From NCBI GenBank assembly GCA_018398585.1, contig JAGTTD010000001.1, positions 64,501 to 128,500 on the forward strand: a stretch of 64,000 bases of DNA, in the 5' to 3' direction. Within the stretch, counting starts at the first letter, position 1. Every line of letters begins with the position of its first letter. Under the pieces are notes generated by a model. The model saw only the letters and a program-made list of their open reading frames with translations. It did no database searches and was not told the DNA's origin. The stretch is from Simmondsia chinensis (lineage: Eukaryota > Streptophyta > Magnoliopsida > Caryophyllales > Simmondsiaceae). A program made the translations under genes and the position numbers. Of the stretch, positions 1 through 11,162 are shown piece by piece.

Positions 1-48
1 TCTTAAAATTAACCATTCCAAATGACCGCCTTAAGAAGTCTGGTAAAA

Positions 49-424
49 CAACGTCTCCAAAAACCATTGTTCGAACGTGAACAACGCCTCCAATCAGGAA
101 TACAATTTCTAGAGGCAACACTAAAAGTTAACGAGTCAAGCAAAACAACGTCTCCAAAAACCGTTGTTCAACCGTGAACAACGCCTCCAATCAGGAATAC
201 AATTCCTAGAGACAACACTAAAAGTTAACAAGTCAGGTAGAACAACGTCTCCAAAAACCGTTGTTCGACCATGAACAACACCTCCAATCCGGAATACAAT
301 TGCTAGAGGTAGCGCTAAAAGTTAACGAGTCAGGTGAAACAACGTCTCCAAAAACCGTTGTTCGACCATGGATAATGCCTTCAATCAGGAATACAATCCC
401 TAAAGGCCATATCAAGAATTAAAA
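49..424. repeat. 97-bp tandem repeat array, about 3.9 copies
   Basis: Four successive units begin at 49, 146, 243 and 340, exactly 97 bp apart, each with caacgtctccaaaaacc. The last unit decays after about 415. Each unit also has the short inverted pair CGTTGTT / AACAACG. No coding frame is conserved between units. The array may continue to the left of the window. Confidence 0.85.
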
Positions 425-818
425 AATGGAATGGGACAATGTCCACATTAACTACTTACGCAAGCAATTATAGGCACCTTCCGATACTTTACCATGGGAA
501 GAACCAACAAGCATGATCCTTAAAAGGCTCAAGTCCTCTGAGCCCTAAAACAAATCCCAAAAGCTAAAAACGGTCGTCAACAAAGAAGCATAGAACCAAT
601 TGCTCGCGTAAAACCGCAACAAAGAAGCTATAGATGGATAAACTGAAACAATGTTCATTTAAAAGAGCCCCACAGGTAACACCTATAAAAATTCCACATA
701 ATTGATAACGTTCATCAACAAAATATCGACAGGCCACATATTGTCAAAGCATTTGGATGTTGTACACTCCACGGCCGAATATGAACAGGTTCCATTTGCT
801 CAGGGAGTGGGGGGCTAA
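425..818. other. no gene recognised
   Basis: I see no gene here. On the minus strand 715-818 has a short open stretch that ends at the foldback element; it could be a relic of an interrupted coding region, but I do not recognise it. Confidence 0.4.
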
Positions 819-2312
819 CTGTAGAGGATAAAAACAACCAAGTTAATATTAAAATAGGATAACGAGATAACAACGAAAATAAAATACAATTTAATTTTAT
901 TTCGTTCTCTCTCCTCTCTCCCACGTGCTCCTTGCCTTCCTTCTTCCCCAAGTCTCTTTCTCTCTCCTCCCTAACATCCTCACCACCTCACCACCTCTCT
1001 CTCCTCACCCAGCTCCCCCACGTCTCCTTTCTCCTCAACCGCCAACCTCACCATCTCTCTCTCCTCACTGAACCCATAACACTTCCCCTCCTCTCTCCTC
1101 TCTTCTTCACCGCCTACCATCTCTCTCTCTCTCACCACCTCACCACCTCTCTCTTCTCACCCAGCTCCCCCACGTCTCCTTTCTCCTCAACCGCCAACCT
1201 CACCATCTCTCTCTCCTCACTCAACCCTTAACACTTCCCCTCCTCTCTCCTCTCTTCTTCACCGCCTACCATATCTCTCTCTCTCACCGCCTACCATCTC
1301 TCTCTCCTACTGCCGGTATCAACCACCCTTACCGGCACTGCCAGCCTCGAGGCTACCGCCTACCATCTCTACCGCCTACCGCCGGTACCAACCACCCTCT
1401 CCGATATCGCCAGCCTCACCGGTACCGCCAGCCTTGCCGGAACCGTCACCTCACCTCCTCAACCGCCAACACCTCAACTCCTCTATAAATACCTACCATT
1501 TCCTAAGATAAAGAAGGGGGGGGGGGGGGGGGGGGAGACGGGGGACACTTCTCACCCCACTCTCTCTCTCTTCTTTTTCTTGCTCCTCTTGCTCCGGCCA
1601 TGCTCCGGCCCCCTCGCCGGTACGGATTTCGGCCACCTCGCCAGTACTATTCTTCCTCTCTCTCTCCAGGTCTATAAGGCCACCATGCCGAGGTGGCCGG
1701 AGCGTGGCCGGAGCAAGAGGAGAGAGAGTGGGGTGAGAAATGTGTCCCCCCCCCTCCTTATCTTAGGAAATGGTAGGTATTTATAGAGGAGGGGAGGTGC
1801 TGACGGTTGAGGAGGTGAGGTGACAGTTCCGGCAAGGCTGGTGGTACCGGAGAGGCTGGCGGTACCAGAGAGGGTGGTTGGTACCGGCGGTAGGCGGTAA
1901 AGATGGTAGGCGATAGCCTCGAGGCTGGCGGTGCCGGTAAGGGTGGTTGATACCGGCGGTAGGAGAGAGAGATGGTAGGCCATCGGAGAGAGAGAGATGG
2001 TAGGCGGTAAAGAAGAGAGGAGAGAGGAGGGGAAGTGTTAGGGGTTGAGTGAGGAGAGAGAGACGGTGGGGTTGGCAGTTGAGGAGAAAGGAGACGTGGG
2101 GGAGCTGGGTGAAAAGTGAGAGATGGTGAGGTGGTGAGGATGTTAGGGAGGAGAGAGAAAGAGACTTGGGAAAGAAGGAAGACAGGGAGCACGTGGGAGA
2201 GAGGAGAGAGGAGAGAGGAGAGAGAAAGAAATAAAATAAAATTGTATTTTATTTTTGTTGTTATCTCGTTATCCTATTTTAATATTAATTTGGTTATTTT
2301 TATTCTCTACAG
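819..2312. mobile_element. foldback transposon-like element with long terminal inverted repeats
   Basis: The left arm (819 to about 1515) and right arm (about 1740-2312) are near-perfect inverted repeats. The left end reads ctgtagaggataaaaacaacc and the right end, reversed, ctgtagagaataaaaataacc. The arms are CT-rich on one strand and GA-rich on the other. The left arm has an extra internal duplication (about 980-1110 and 1138-1275). The centre is partly self-complementary and holds a 20-G run at 1516-1535. No transposase is present and I found no convincing target-site duplication, so the superfamily (perhaps Mutator-like) is a guess. Open frames inside are low-complexity artefacts. Confidence 0.75.
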
Positions 2313-2911
2313 ATACCACCTTTGGGAACCACAGAGTCATTTTCTCTCACTACTCTGTGGTGAGATTGCATACAGTTTAAAAATGTTGGCCCCAAATCCA
2401 TATTGTGAATTTCAATTGGGTAACTTGATCCTTTCTTGATGTCACCCTTGAATAGCGCATCACACAATGTCGCATCCAATATTACCACAACCTTATCTAT
2501 TGGCTTCACCAGATTCTCTTTTTCAACAAACCTAAAATCTAGATCTATTGTCTTTGACGCACTGAACAATCCCCAGTATTAGCTCCAAGAGCAACAAAAA
2601 TGGGATTGACATGAGGGCTTGGCTTATAGATTTCATTGATTTCCAATAATCTTAGTAATTGACCTTCACCAGCAGCTTGATCATTGAACTTCTCAATCTT
2701 CTCAGCTCTTTTTCTCAGACTTGAATGACATGTAATCTAAATGGTTGCGGTTAACAGCAAATGACACCGCCTCCTTCTTAAACTTATCCTCTTTAACTGT
2801 AATCCATTTTGTAAAATTAGCACAAATATATAAGAAAGCATGAATTAACTTACTTTCAAAGTCCACATAAATACCACATAGTGAAAAGTTTTGCCCTAGG
2901 CTTGCGCTCAA
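2313..2911 (-). pseudogene. unassigned coding relic next to the foldback element
   Basis: On the minus strand, stretches of protein-like sequence run through changing frames: about 2911-2702 (includes KEDKFKKEAVSFAVNRNHLD), about 2690-2570 (includes AAGEGQLLRLLEINEIYK) and 2569-2313 (includes DKVVVILDATLCDALFKGD). Composition looks coding, but a stop and at least one frame change break it, and it ends at the foldback element. I do not recognise the family. It may be a decayed gene or a captured fragment. Confidence 0.3.
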
Positions 2912-2987
2912 ATTAATATGTTCTCAACAAGCATGCATTTGCGTACACTTAATATCTAAAATCTTTTTTTGTGGGCAGAACAAAGAT

Positions 2988-3972
2988 TAGGTTGTAAATA
3001 AATCAAACATTTCTTTAACTTATTTGTGCTCTTTATGGGAGCTTATCAAGCCAAGTTCGAGTAGGATCGATAAGCTTAACAAGCCAAACTTGAACAAGAC
3101 AGTGCTCAGCTTGTTAATATTCGTGAATAGTTTGATAAAAGGCTCAATAAGAGTCGATCAAAGATCATTAAGAGCTCGTTCATGGTCGATATTAACTCAA
3201 AAATGCTTCAATAATGGCTCAATACTAACTCAAATAGCTCAACTCGGTAGCAAGTTCAACACGATTGTGAGTTCAACAAGCTTGTATTGGCTCGATTAGG
3301 TTAACAAGTTGAGTTGAGCCGAGTATCAAACACTCTAATCTTATGATGTCTCTTTTATGGAAGGACTTGTCTGTCCATGTATCCCCTGATGCAGAATTCA
3401 TGCACATCAGATACCATCTTTACAAATTGCTAATTCGCATGATGTCTCTCAGGGATGAACTTGTAGATCATTTTTAGGTATTTATTTTATCTGTGTACGA
3501 GTTTTTCATGCATTGTAGAATAATCTTGCTGCTAGGAAGTCCATAAAATATCTTTTGACTATTCTTTCTTTTGCATATATCTAAATAATCTATCATGTTT
3601 GTGTTGTGTAAGCTAAACAAAGCCGAATTTAAACAGGGGATTCATAGTGGGCTCAATAAGAGCGTGTAAACATTCAACATTAGCTCGAAAGTGGTTCGAC
3701 AATAGTTTGATAGTAACCCCAATAGCTTAGTTCGGTGGCGTGCTCAAATGGATAGTAAGCTTGGCTCAATTATGAGTTCAATTTGACTTGATAACAAGCT
3801 CGAATTGGCTCAATTAGGCTAATGGTGAGCTGAAACGAGTATCGAATACACTGAAATCTTATTGTATTAAGCTCGAACAAAGGTTTGAAAGCTCACGGAG
3901 AGCTTAACTGGAACTTGAGCTTGAGTTTGATCAAAGAGAGTGATGACTTGTCTTGACTCATTTACACCCCTA
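2988..3972. mobile_element. degenerate hAT-type MITE-like element
   Basis: The left end (taggttgtaaataaatcaaa) and the reversed right end (taggggtgtaaatgagtcaa) are imperfect inverted repeats of the TAGGGGTG type typical of plant hAT-derived elements. The inside is full of short gctcaa/gagctcg words in both orientations, which are subterminal repeats. No transposase and no clear 8-bp duplication were seen. Confidence 0.4.
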
Positions 3973-4631
3973 CTCACTAACCCACACTTTCTTTCCCACC
4001 TCACCTCTTCTTGCTACTCTTAACTTGGGTTGGGAAATAAGTAACAACCACCACAATGGGTAAGTTGCATACTCATCTTCCATGTCCTAACATAGGCATG
4101 TAAGGCGCCCGAGCAATGGAGGATAGACATGGGTTATTACCATATTGCCAAAGTGCAACAATTACTTGCCCACAAGGCGTCTAACGCTACTTGTCCACCT
4201 AAGCTCGAGTATGAAGTCCACCCTCCAAGCTCTGGATCCTCCATCCTCAAAGAAAGAGTCTCACTCTTTATGTTACATGCCAAATACACGTGCCAGATGA
4301 AGGATAATGCAAATCACCCACATCCTTTCCTTTCCATGTACAAAATGTAATCAATAAGTATGTTAAGACATCAAGTTAGCTGTCCAATGGGTATTATTAT
4401 TAACTGATATTGGGCCATTATTGAAATTGGGCCCTCTAGGTTGAGGTGATTGAGGGTCCAAAACAGAAGATAAAAAAAGAAATAAAATATAAAGAGAAAA
4501 ATGGAGGAGGACGATAAAAGGAGATGTGGCTGACATAATTCGGGAAGTAGAGGCACACACACTGCCATGGAAATGGAACTGAAAATTCAATATTTTCAGT
4601 TCCAAAATATCAAATGAACTGTAATTAAATC

Positions 4632-4663
4632 AAAATGAAATGAAATGAAATGAAATGAAATGA
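4632..4663. repeat. (ATGAA)n microsatellite
   Basis: A pentanucleotide AATGA run of about six units lies some 100 bp upstream of the TVP38 start codon, in its likely promoter or 5' leader. Confidence 0.9.
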
Positions 4664-4759
4664 GTGCAATCAACGACATTTTCAGTTCCAATGGAGCTTT
4701 AACTCTCCCTGTTAAATAATAATAATAAAACCCCAAACAATCAAGAAGGAAGCAGAAAA

Positions 4760-7700
4760 ATGCGCACCCTCTCCTCTCTCACCTTGTATCCTCCATCATC
4801 ATCATCATCATCCTCTCTCTACCCTCACCATCCTCACTCTCTCTCTTCCAACCCCACCCCCAGCTTCCCCTTCTTTCCCTCTACTCACAGCTCTTCCTTT
4901 GTTAGACTGGGGAAGCGTTTTCACTTCCTGAGCCCATCATGTTCCTCTTCCAGGAAGCAACGCCAGACCACTCTTCCAAAGACTTCCAGCCCACCCCAGA
5001 GCCTCCGACGGCTCCTCAATTGGAACCCTAAGAGCGAGGGCGATGGCAACGGCGATGACGATGACAAGGGAAATAGGGATTCGGACGAGGGTGGATTGGA
5101 AGGGGATACTGCCCTTAAAGGTACCATTTTGGCAGGATTGTTGCTCGTGGGTGTGGTTGGTGGATTTGGGACTGTTGGGTATGTCTACAGGGATCAGATC
5201 AATTCCTTCCTCTCCCAGTTTTCCTCTTTCGTCGAAGGTAATTTCCATGCTTCCCCATTATCAAGCTTACGTGTCATTGGACTGCATTTTTGTAGTCTTA
5301 AATTGAATTTCAGATCATTTTAATTGCTCTGTTCGTCACTTATTTAGATTTCTCTTCCGATTCTTGGTATGCGTGGTATTGATTCTTTGAATTGGCATTA
5401 AGATACATACTTTCATTGAGGGCAATTCCTCTCTACTTGGTTAACTGGCGTCTGGTTGCAGATTATATATTAATCTCAAGTTGAATCTAATGTGGTCGCC
5501 ACCAGGCACCTACGGAACCTTGATACCCTCATAAAAAATGTTTCCACTTTCTGATGAGTTAGTATTTGTTCTGATGTGATGAGCAGGTTATGGACCAGCC
5601 GGATATGCCTTATTTGTGTTGGTTTATGCTGGATTAGAGGTAATTCGTCTCAATTTAGGGAGGATGCCAACCTTTCCATAGTTGGAGTTTTATGTCCATC
5701 ACACTGCCAGTGGTGCAAACTTAGCTCGATAGTAGTGGCGTGTGATGAACACTTAGTTGGCATTCATTATCACTGACAAATTTCAGGAACTCTTGTTTTT
5801 ATCGTTTATGCTGAAACGAATAAAGAAAAGAACACTCGTGCAGTCATTTTAATGTTTGCAAGACTCTGTCTTAACGGTTGGGAAGAATACTGCAGGATCT
5901 AGATCGTGTTGCTTAGTATGACCTTTTTAACCTTTGCAGGTACTGGCAATACCAGCCATCCCGTTGACAATGTCAGCGGGCCTTTTATTTGGTTCCCTCA
6001 CTGGCACTATTATTGTTTCCATCAGTGGAACGGTAAGTGGATTCTATTTAATCTACCATTTGAACTTATTCTGACAATGGAAATGGTCCTTATTGGTATA
6101 TTGCTTCCTTTCAGCTAGCTGCAAGTGTCTCATTCTTAATTGCAAGATACTTTGCCCGTGAGCGTATTCTGAAGCTAGTTGAGGGAAACAAGAAGTTCCT
6201 TGCAATTGACAAAGCAATTGGAGAAAATGGTTTCAGGGTCGTCACTCTCCTCCGTTTGAGTCCATTGCTTCCATTTTCACTAGGGAACTACTTGTACGGA
6301 TTAACATCCGTCAAATTCATACCTTACGTGTTGGGAAGGTATGCTTCTTGTTCTCCCCTGATTGTATGCTTCTTCGTTTGGCTTTGGGAATTGATCATTT
6401 TCTCGTGTGAAGATAATTTGTATCTCCTAGTCCCTCTCATTTTAGTTTCTAAGAGCTTATTCTTACTTGCGCTATTGGATGTGGTATAAGTTTATTGAAC
6501 TAACAATTTTCTTATTACAATTTCCCAAAAGTTATGGCACAATCTAAGTTCTCTCTGATTGGGAGACATGGAAACTTCCTGAGGTAGATCCTGAGACATG
6601 TTCCCATTGAATTTGGGGCATGGGCGAGATCTTGTTTTTTGAAAATGGGTATGCAAAGAGGGGGAATTCTATATGCTTAGGGTACTTAAGATTGCACCTT
6701 CAATCCCGGCACCTATCACAGATCCACCAAACAAAGATGATGTGACCGTGAATATCTGTATCCAGATTTTTCTCAATAGGCCCACAGTGTAGTCCATGAT
6801 CCCTTTGTTTATGGTTAAGCCTCCACTTTCACATTGACCGCTGAGAATGCTGGCCTTTATAATAGTGCAGCTCTACAAACTGAGATTGGCATTTAAATAT
6901 GCTCATTCAAATTGGCAAATCATTGATGCAGTTGGTTAGGGATGCTTCCAGGGACTTGGGCTTATGTGAGCGCTGGAGCATTTGGGCGAGCGATTATTGT
7001 GAGTGTCCTTGGTCTTCTCTTTTGCTTTTATTTGAATCTGTACTTCATAGAGATATTTAGGCATCTTTCCATTCCTTCTTTTATACTTTTCCCCTGTTTT
7101 CTGGAAGTGGTACTCCAAACATCAATGATAACAGAAAGGATCCGACCTTCACGGAAGATGATTGATATGGATAGTTCATCTGTAGAATCTTGGTTCAATG
7201 GGCATTAACTGATTGATGAGCATTAACAGAAAGGATCTCTACAATATGAACGCAAGATGGAATAATTCAAAGGGCCTCATTTGGTTCCCTGTAACTTTCC
7301 CTTAATTGCCCATCTTTTAATAGCTTTTAACATGCAAATGTATAAATGTGTGTGCGTGTCTCTTTCTCTCTATATATCCATAGGGCATGATCCTATGCTA
7401 AAACAGCAATGATCTCTGAATCCACATTCTTTTCATGTTTTTGGGGTTTATACTTGTTGATTCACAGTGCCTCTCTTCAGGGTAGCGCCTTGGAGGGGGA
7501 AGGCTACGTACATATACCCGCCCCAGACCCTGCTTTTGCGGGAGCCCTTGGAGGCGTTGGGTTTGTTGTTGTTGTACTTGTTGATTCACAGTATTTTGAG
7601 GTTCCTGGCTCTGGGCATCCTTTGCTTCTAAGCTGCTCCTCTCTTTTTTTTTCTGTTGAACCTGGGGAGGCTGACTCTGTGACTTTCGAACTTTCAGCAG

Positions 7701-8270
7701 GAAGAGTCTGATGTCGGTTTGCCAGGTGGAAATGGTCAACTGCTTACTCTGGGGCTGGGACTATTAGCAACAGCTCTGGCTGCATCTTATGTGACAAAGC
7801 TTGCAAAGGTAACGCCTTTAGAGCTCAGCGTCATTGTGAAAGCAGGCCTCTCTTATTTCGTTCCTATTGTTTGTCACAAACATGTACATGCTGGAAACTA
7901 CCGAGTGAAATTCAAACTTACTACTCTGGCACCAATGCAGTGACACAATTTTTCTCAGCATTTATGCTTTGGAGTTTTATGTGATTCAACTCTGTACTTG
8001 CAAAACGTTATTGGATGGTCTGTCGAGGTGCAATATCTGTGCGTTAAGATAAACATTTCTTCTGTTTCTTCATAGGGTTGGAATTTGCTTCACCCTAAAA
8101 CTGGAGCAAGTTTGACAGCTATGCTGATGAAACTCTTGCTTAAACTGGGGTTTCTACTCTCTATGGAGGAGAAAAAAAGAGGATGTTTGGATTTCTGCTA
8201 ATTGGTATTTCTACACTGACCATTTTGTTCCAATCTGTGAATGCAGGATGCTGTAGAGGATATCGAGTAG
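4760..8270 (+). CDS. TVP38/TMEM64 family membrane protein (VTT/SNARE-associated domain), plastid-type
   Basis: Seven exons: 4760-5237, 5587-5639, 5940-6032, 6115-6338, 6932-6998, 7698-7808 and 8247-8270. All junctions are GT-AG, the phases join and the product is 349 aa. The first about 95 residues are Ser/Pro-rich and basic like a chloroplast transit peptide. An acidic Asp/Glu/Gly linker follows, then a membrane segment (GTILAGLLLVGVVGG). The VTT (SNARE_assoc) core, roughly residues 175-315, contains LTMSAGLLFGSLTG, the conserved Arg in LLRLSPLLPFSLGNY and GMLPGTWAYVSAGAFG, ending in a last helix and VEDIE. The family acts as integral membrane proteins linked to lipid distribution or membrane trafficking; the plastid role is inferred from the N-terminus. 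It resembles Arabidopsis At1g22850. Intron 5 carries a SINE, and exon 6 has a NAGNAG acceptor. Confidence 0.93.
7469..7574 (+). mobile_element. 5'-truncated Au-like SINE in TVP38 intron 5
   Basis: This is a 106-bp copy of the Au-like body (ggctacgtacat, gcgggagcccttgg) ending in TTG repeats. It is flanked by a perfect 18-bp duplication, tacttgttgattcacagt, at 7451-7468 and 7575-7592. It has no 5S head, so it is 5'-truncated. The perfect duplication suggests a fairly recent insertion. Confidence 0.9.
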
Positions 8271-8972
8271 AAGTGGGGTTAAATGCCTTTTCCTTAGTTC
8301 AAGGTCATATACATCCTGCTGGTAAAATATCGCCGGCTTCAACTGTGTCATGTAAATTCAATAGGATACTACCTTGATCAAGTCACATTTACCGGCATAT
8401 TAACCTTTTTTTCCGTTTCTCTTGGAAATAATTACATTACAAAAGCAAGTCTTTTCTGTACTGCTCTGAGTAGGGTGAGCAAATTAAGTTACTGGAACAC
8501 GTGCTGTCATGAGTAATGTATATCATCTAATATTTGGAAGCTAGAGAAATCTTAAGCAAGTTACATTTTACATAAATGAACATGTTTGAAGCTGGGGTGA
8601 GCAATTCTGTGTCGGGGAAATGATAGAAGTCTTGTTTGCATCCCGATTTATAAATATAAGAGCCCAAACGAAGGGCTATATCCTTGATTGATAACGATAC
8701 ATCAGACATTCTAAATGTAGTTTTGGAACTCCAAAAATGTGCTGCAGGTAATGTTTAATTGATTCACTGTATTCTAAGCAATATGCCGATTGCCTTGATT
8801 GCATTGATAATTGTGATTGTGAAATCGGATGGGGCTCAGTCCTTGTTACTTACTGCTTCTCTCCAAAATTAAAGCTTGGTTGATCACCACCCTAGACAAA
8901 TAGAGCTGAAGCTATTTAGACATGTTCTTGCTTATGGAATGGTGATGTATCAAGCTTGTCCTTGATTTATTC
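8271..8972. other. intergenic, no gene seen
   Basis: This covers the 3' flank of the TVP38 gene. It is AT-rich and I recognise no gene or repeat in it. Confidence 0.5.
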
Positions 8973-9232
8973 TACAACAACAACTGCAGACCCAGTGTCT
9001 CAAGGGCTCCCGCATAAGCGGGGTCTGGGAGGGGTGGATGTACGCAGCCTTACCCTTTCAGAGTGTAACCTTATCGAGAGGCTGTTTCCGAGGATCCCCA
9101 ACCTATAGGGTTGGCAACATGAGGACTTCCTAGGAGGTTACTCATCCTGGTACTACTCTCGCCCAAGCACGCTTAACTTCGGAGTTTTAATGGGATCCGG
9201 TTGCATTAATGTCTGGTAAATGAACCCTCCTC
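8973..9232 (-). mobile_element. full-length 5S rRNA-headed SINE with Au/RTE-LINE tail (copy 1)
   Basis: Read on the minus strand, the unit starts with a nearly complete 5S rRNA-like sequence (9230 down to about 9113). It includes the A-box/IE/C-box region (aagttaagcgtgcttgggcg and the stretch matching 5S tgacctcctgggaagtcct). An Au-like body follows (gtaaggctgcgtacatccac, gcgggagccc) and the end is a short TTG run. A direct repeat, gatttattc, at 8964-8972 and 9233-9241 brackets the whole head-plus-tail unit. It was therefore inserted as one retroposon and is not a 5S gene beside a SINE. Confidence 0.85.
9113..9230 (-). other. 5S rRNA-derived promoter head of SINE copy 1
   Basis: About 117 nt align with plant 5S rRNA from near its 5' end (ccagacattaatgcaaccgg) to its 3' end (gaagtcctcatgttgc), with scattered substitutions. 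The internal control region is conserved, so it could still serve as a pol III promoter. It lies inside a retroposon and is not a tandem 5S gene. Confidence 0.85.
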
Positions 9233-9241
9233 GATTTATTC

Positions 9242-10532
9242 CATCTAATCCAAATTTGTCCAAGACATTTGTCAGTATTGCTGGTTCGCATATAGCTGCT
9301 ATATTAGGATTGAAGTGCATCCATCAAGCAGTCATATAGTTTGGCTTGGTAAGGAAGCTCATGCTTACCCCGGATGGCCATGTCACTCTCATATGCCTGT
9401 CCCCTTTTAAATACAAGCCATTATTATGAATGCAAATTCGACCACCCATTTTGAGCTTTTTTATAATCCTACTCTCGTTTCTCTTTTCTCTCAATGGTCA
9501 CATTGACTTAAATTTCGGAGAGGTCGTTGGTGATATAGGCCCTTTTTGGCTTTATGCTTTCTCATCTTGAAACTGGACTTCATAGCACTTGTTGGGAGGG
9601 GTACATGTTTCAGTCCCCTTGTGTGTTTTTACTGTTCAGTGAAATTGGGAGAAGAGAAAAAGGACACCATATGGTGTATAAATGTTATGGATTGCATTCT
9701 GTGATGTGTGTCGGAGTTTGGCGGCAAAATAATGAGCTTGAATTGAATTATTACTACGATGGCGCAGCAGCTTATAGATGTGTGAGCTTTGGTCCTCTGC
9801 GTGTCCTTTGGGAGGCTATGGTTTGATGACAAGTGTCTCAAAAAACCTCAATCCATCACGTCTGACCTCGTGATAATGATCCCCAGATTTGGAGTACTAC
9901 TCATTCTCTCTCTCTCTACTTCTATGAAATTCGGGATGAGCAGGTTTTTTCTTCTTCATATTATTATTATTGTTATTGTAACTTCCAAGACAGAATGCGG
10001 CACGGGCTTGCCACGACTGGAGTAGCATGCAGCCTCAAAATGCATCCACTAGTCCCTAGTGTCACTTTCTCATGGGAGCCCCTTGCTTGGTCGCATTGTG
10101 CTTCTGCATGTCTCTTTCTCTGTATACATATAGCTGAGCCTGGAAAGAGGATTCATCAGATGCAAGCAGCGAAGATCGCCCATCTCTTGGCGAAATACTG
10201 CCTCTAAAGCCTTTGTTATCATACCTATTTAATGCAAATTTTCAATGGCCCGGTCACCTCAAGATGCACTGAACGCTTAGTTGCACACCCTTCACTTGGT
10301 AAAGCTCTCTATCACTACTCATTCGATTTCCTTATACGTTGCAGTTGTCCTATGTTAAATATGGGATATCAAATAAGCCAATAGAACGCCAATCAGCTTT
10401 GGTACGAAACCTCGGTTGAGGTTATATGTGAATCTCAATGTCAATTCTGTAAGTTGGGCATAGGACTCAATGATGTTTCCCATGTCTTAAGAGTAACTCA
10501 CGGCCCCAGCTTGCTAATGATGGCCATTTCAA
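9242..10532. other. intergenic, no confident gene
   Basis: No family was recognised in any frame. A 5' exon of the DUF1442-like gene could lie here. The best candidate, about 10182-10214, resembles the family's N-terminal Trp...AsnAlaThrLysAlaPhe motif but has no in-frame ATG and a weak donor. Confidence 0.4.
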
Positions 10533-11162
10533 GTGTCTCAGAGTCATAAGGTGGACAGCAAAGGCGAAGAGAACCCCATAAGGAAACATGGAAGCAAAAG
10601 GCCAATTGTGAGGGAACCCCAAGGGATGGAGTTGATATCAGCCCTGGCCGCTGGCAATGGAGCAAAGCTGATGGTTGAGATCGCCTCTTTCCAAGGAATA
10701 ACACCATTGACCATGGCCCTTGCAGTGGCTGCCAAGCAAACTGGGGCCGACTCATTTGCATTCTTCTTGGGAAGCTGCACCAATCAGCTACATTCTGATG
10801 GCATTCATGATGATTTACAAGATGTGATTGAGTTGAGAGCTGGAGATGCATGTGACCTTATCAAGCAGCTGAATAAAATTGACTTTGCTGTTATTGATTG
10901 CAAGCTCGATCTCCGGTTGAAGTCATTATTGGAGAGGCTCAATCTCAATGCACGCAGGTCTGTACTTGTAGCTAGTAATATTCTTCAACCCACAAGGCAC
11001 GACCTCACATTTGCAGAGGCCGTAAAAAAATCAGATGCCGAGTCACCCTGCCCTTGGGAGGAGGAATGGAGGCTATTAGAATCGGATCCAACAAGAAGCA
11101 GCCTCATAAAAGAAAACACAAGAGATTCCTTGTCACTTTTGAATGAGCATGAAACTTTCTAG
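10533..11162 (+). CDS. DUF1442-like protein (methyltransferase-like fold), 5' end uncertain
   Basis: The open frame ends at a stop at 11160-11162. The matching core starts with ELISALAAGNGAKLMVEIAS, followed by TMALAVAAKQTG, IELRAGDACDLI and KIDFAVIDCKLDL. This order fits plant DUF1442 proteins, which look like Rossmann-type methyltransferases without a known substrate. Members usually begin about 30 residues earlier with a Trp-Ser-Pro-Glu-like motif, which is missing here. The frame is open from just after a stop at 10518, and an AG acceptor (gtgtctcag) near 10541 suggests this is exon 2 of a split gene. If unspliced, the first ATG is at 10626, giving 178 aa. The C-terminal 60 residues (PCPWEEEWRLLES) are unfamiliar. 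The frame is undamaged, so it may be functional or a recently 5'-truncated copy. Confidence 0.6.
   Translation: MSQSHKVDSKGEENPIRKHGSKRPIVREPQGMELISALAAGNGAKLMVEIASFQGITPLTMALAVAAKQTGADSFAFFLGSCTNQLHSDGIHDDLQDVIELRAGDACDLIKQLNKIDFAVIDCKLDLRLKSLLERLNLNARRSVLVASNILQPTRHDLTFAEAVKKSDAESPCPWEEEWRLLESDPTRSSLIKENTRDSLSLLNEHETF

Noticed and set aside
49..424. CRISPR-like array
   Set aside because: The units are continuous 97-bp tandem repeats without unique spacers, in a plant nuclear context.
932..2192. Open frames rich in Ser, Leu, Pro and Thr on both strands
   Set aside because: They come from the CT/GA-rich arms of the foldback element and mirror each other; this is low complexity, not protein.
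9113..9230. Functional 5S rRNA gene on the minus strand
   Set aside because: It is joined to an Au-like body, flanked by target duplications and present as isolated dispersed copies with substitutions; there is no tandem 5S array or proper T-run terminator.
10140..10226. Upstream exon of the DUF1442-like gene
   Set aside because: A short similarity (SWRNTASKAF) is present, but there is no in-frame ATG and only a weak GT donor.
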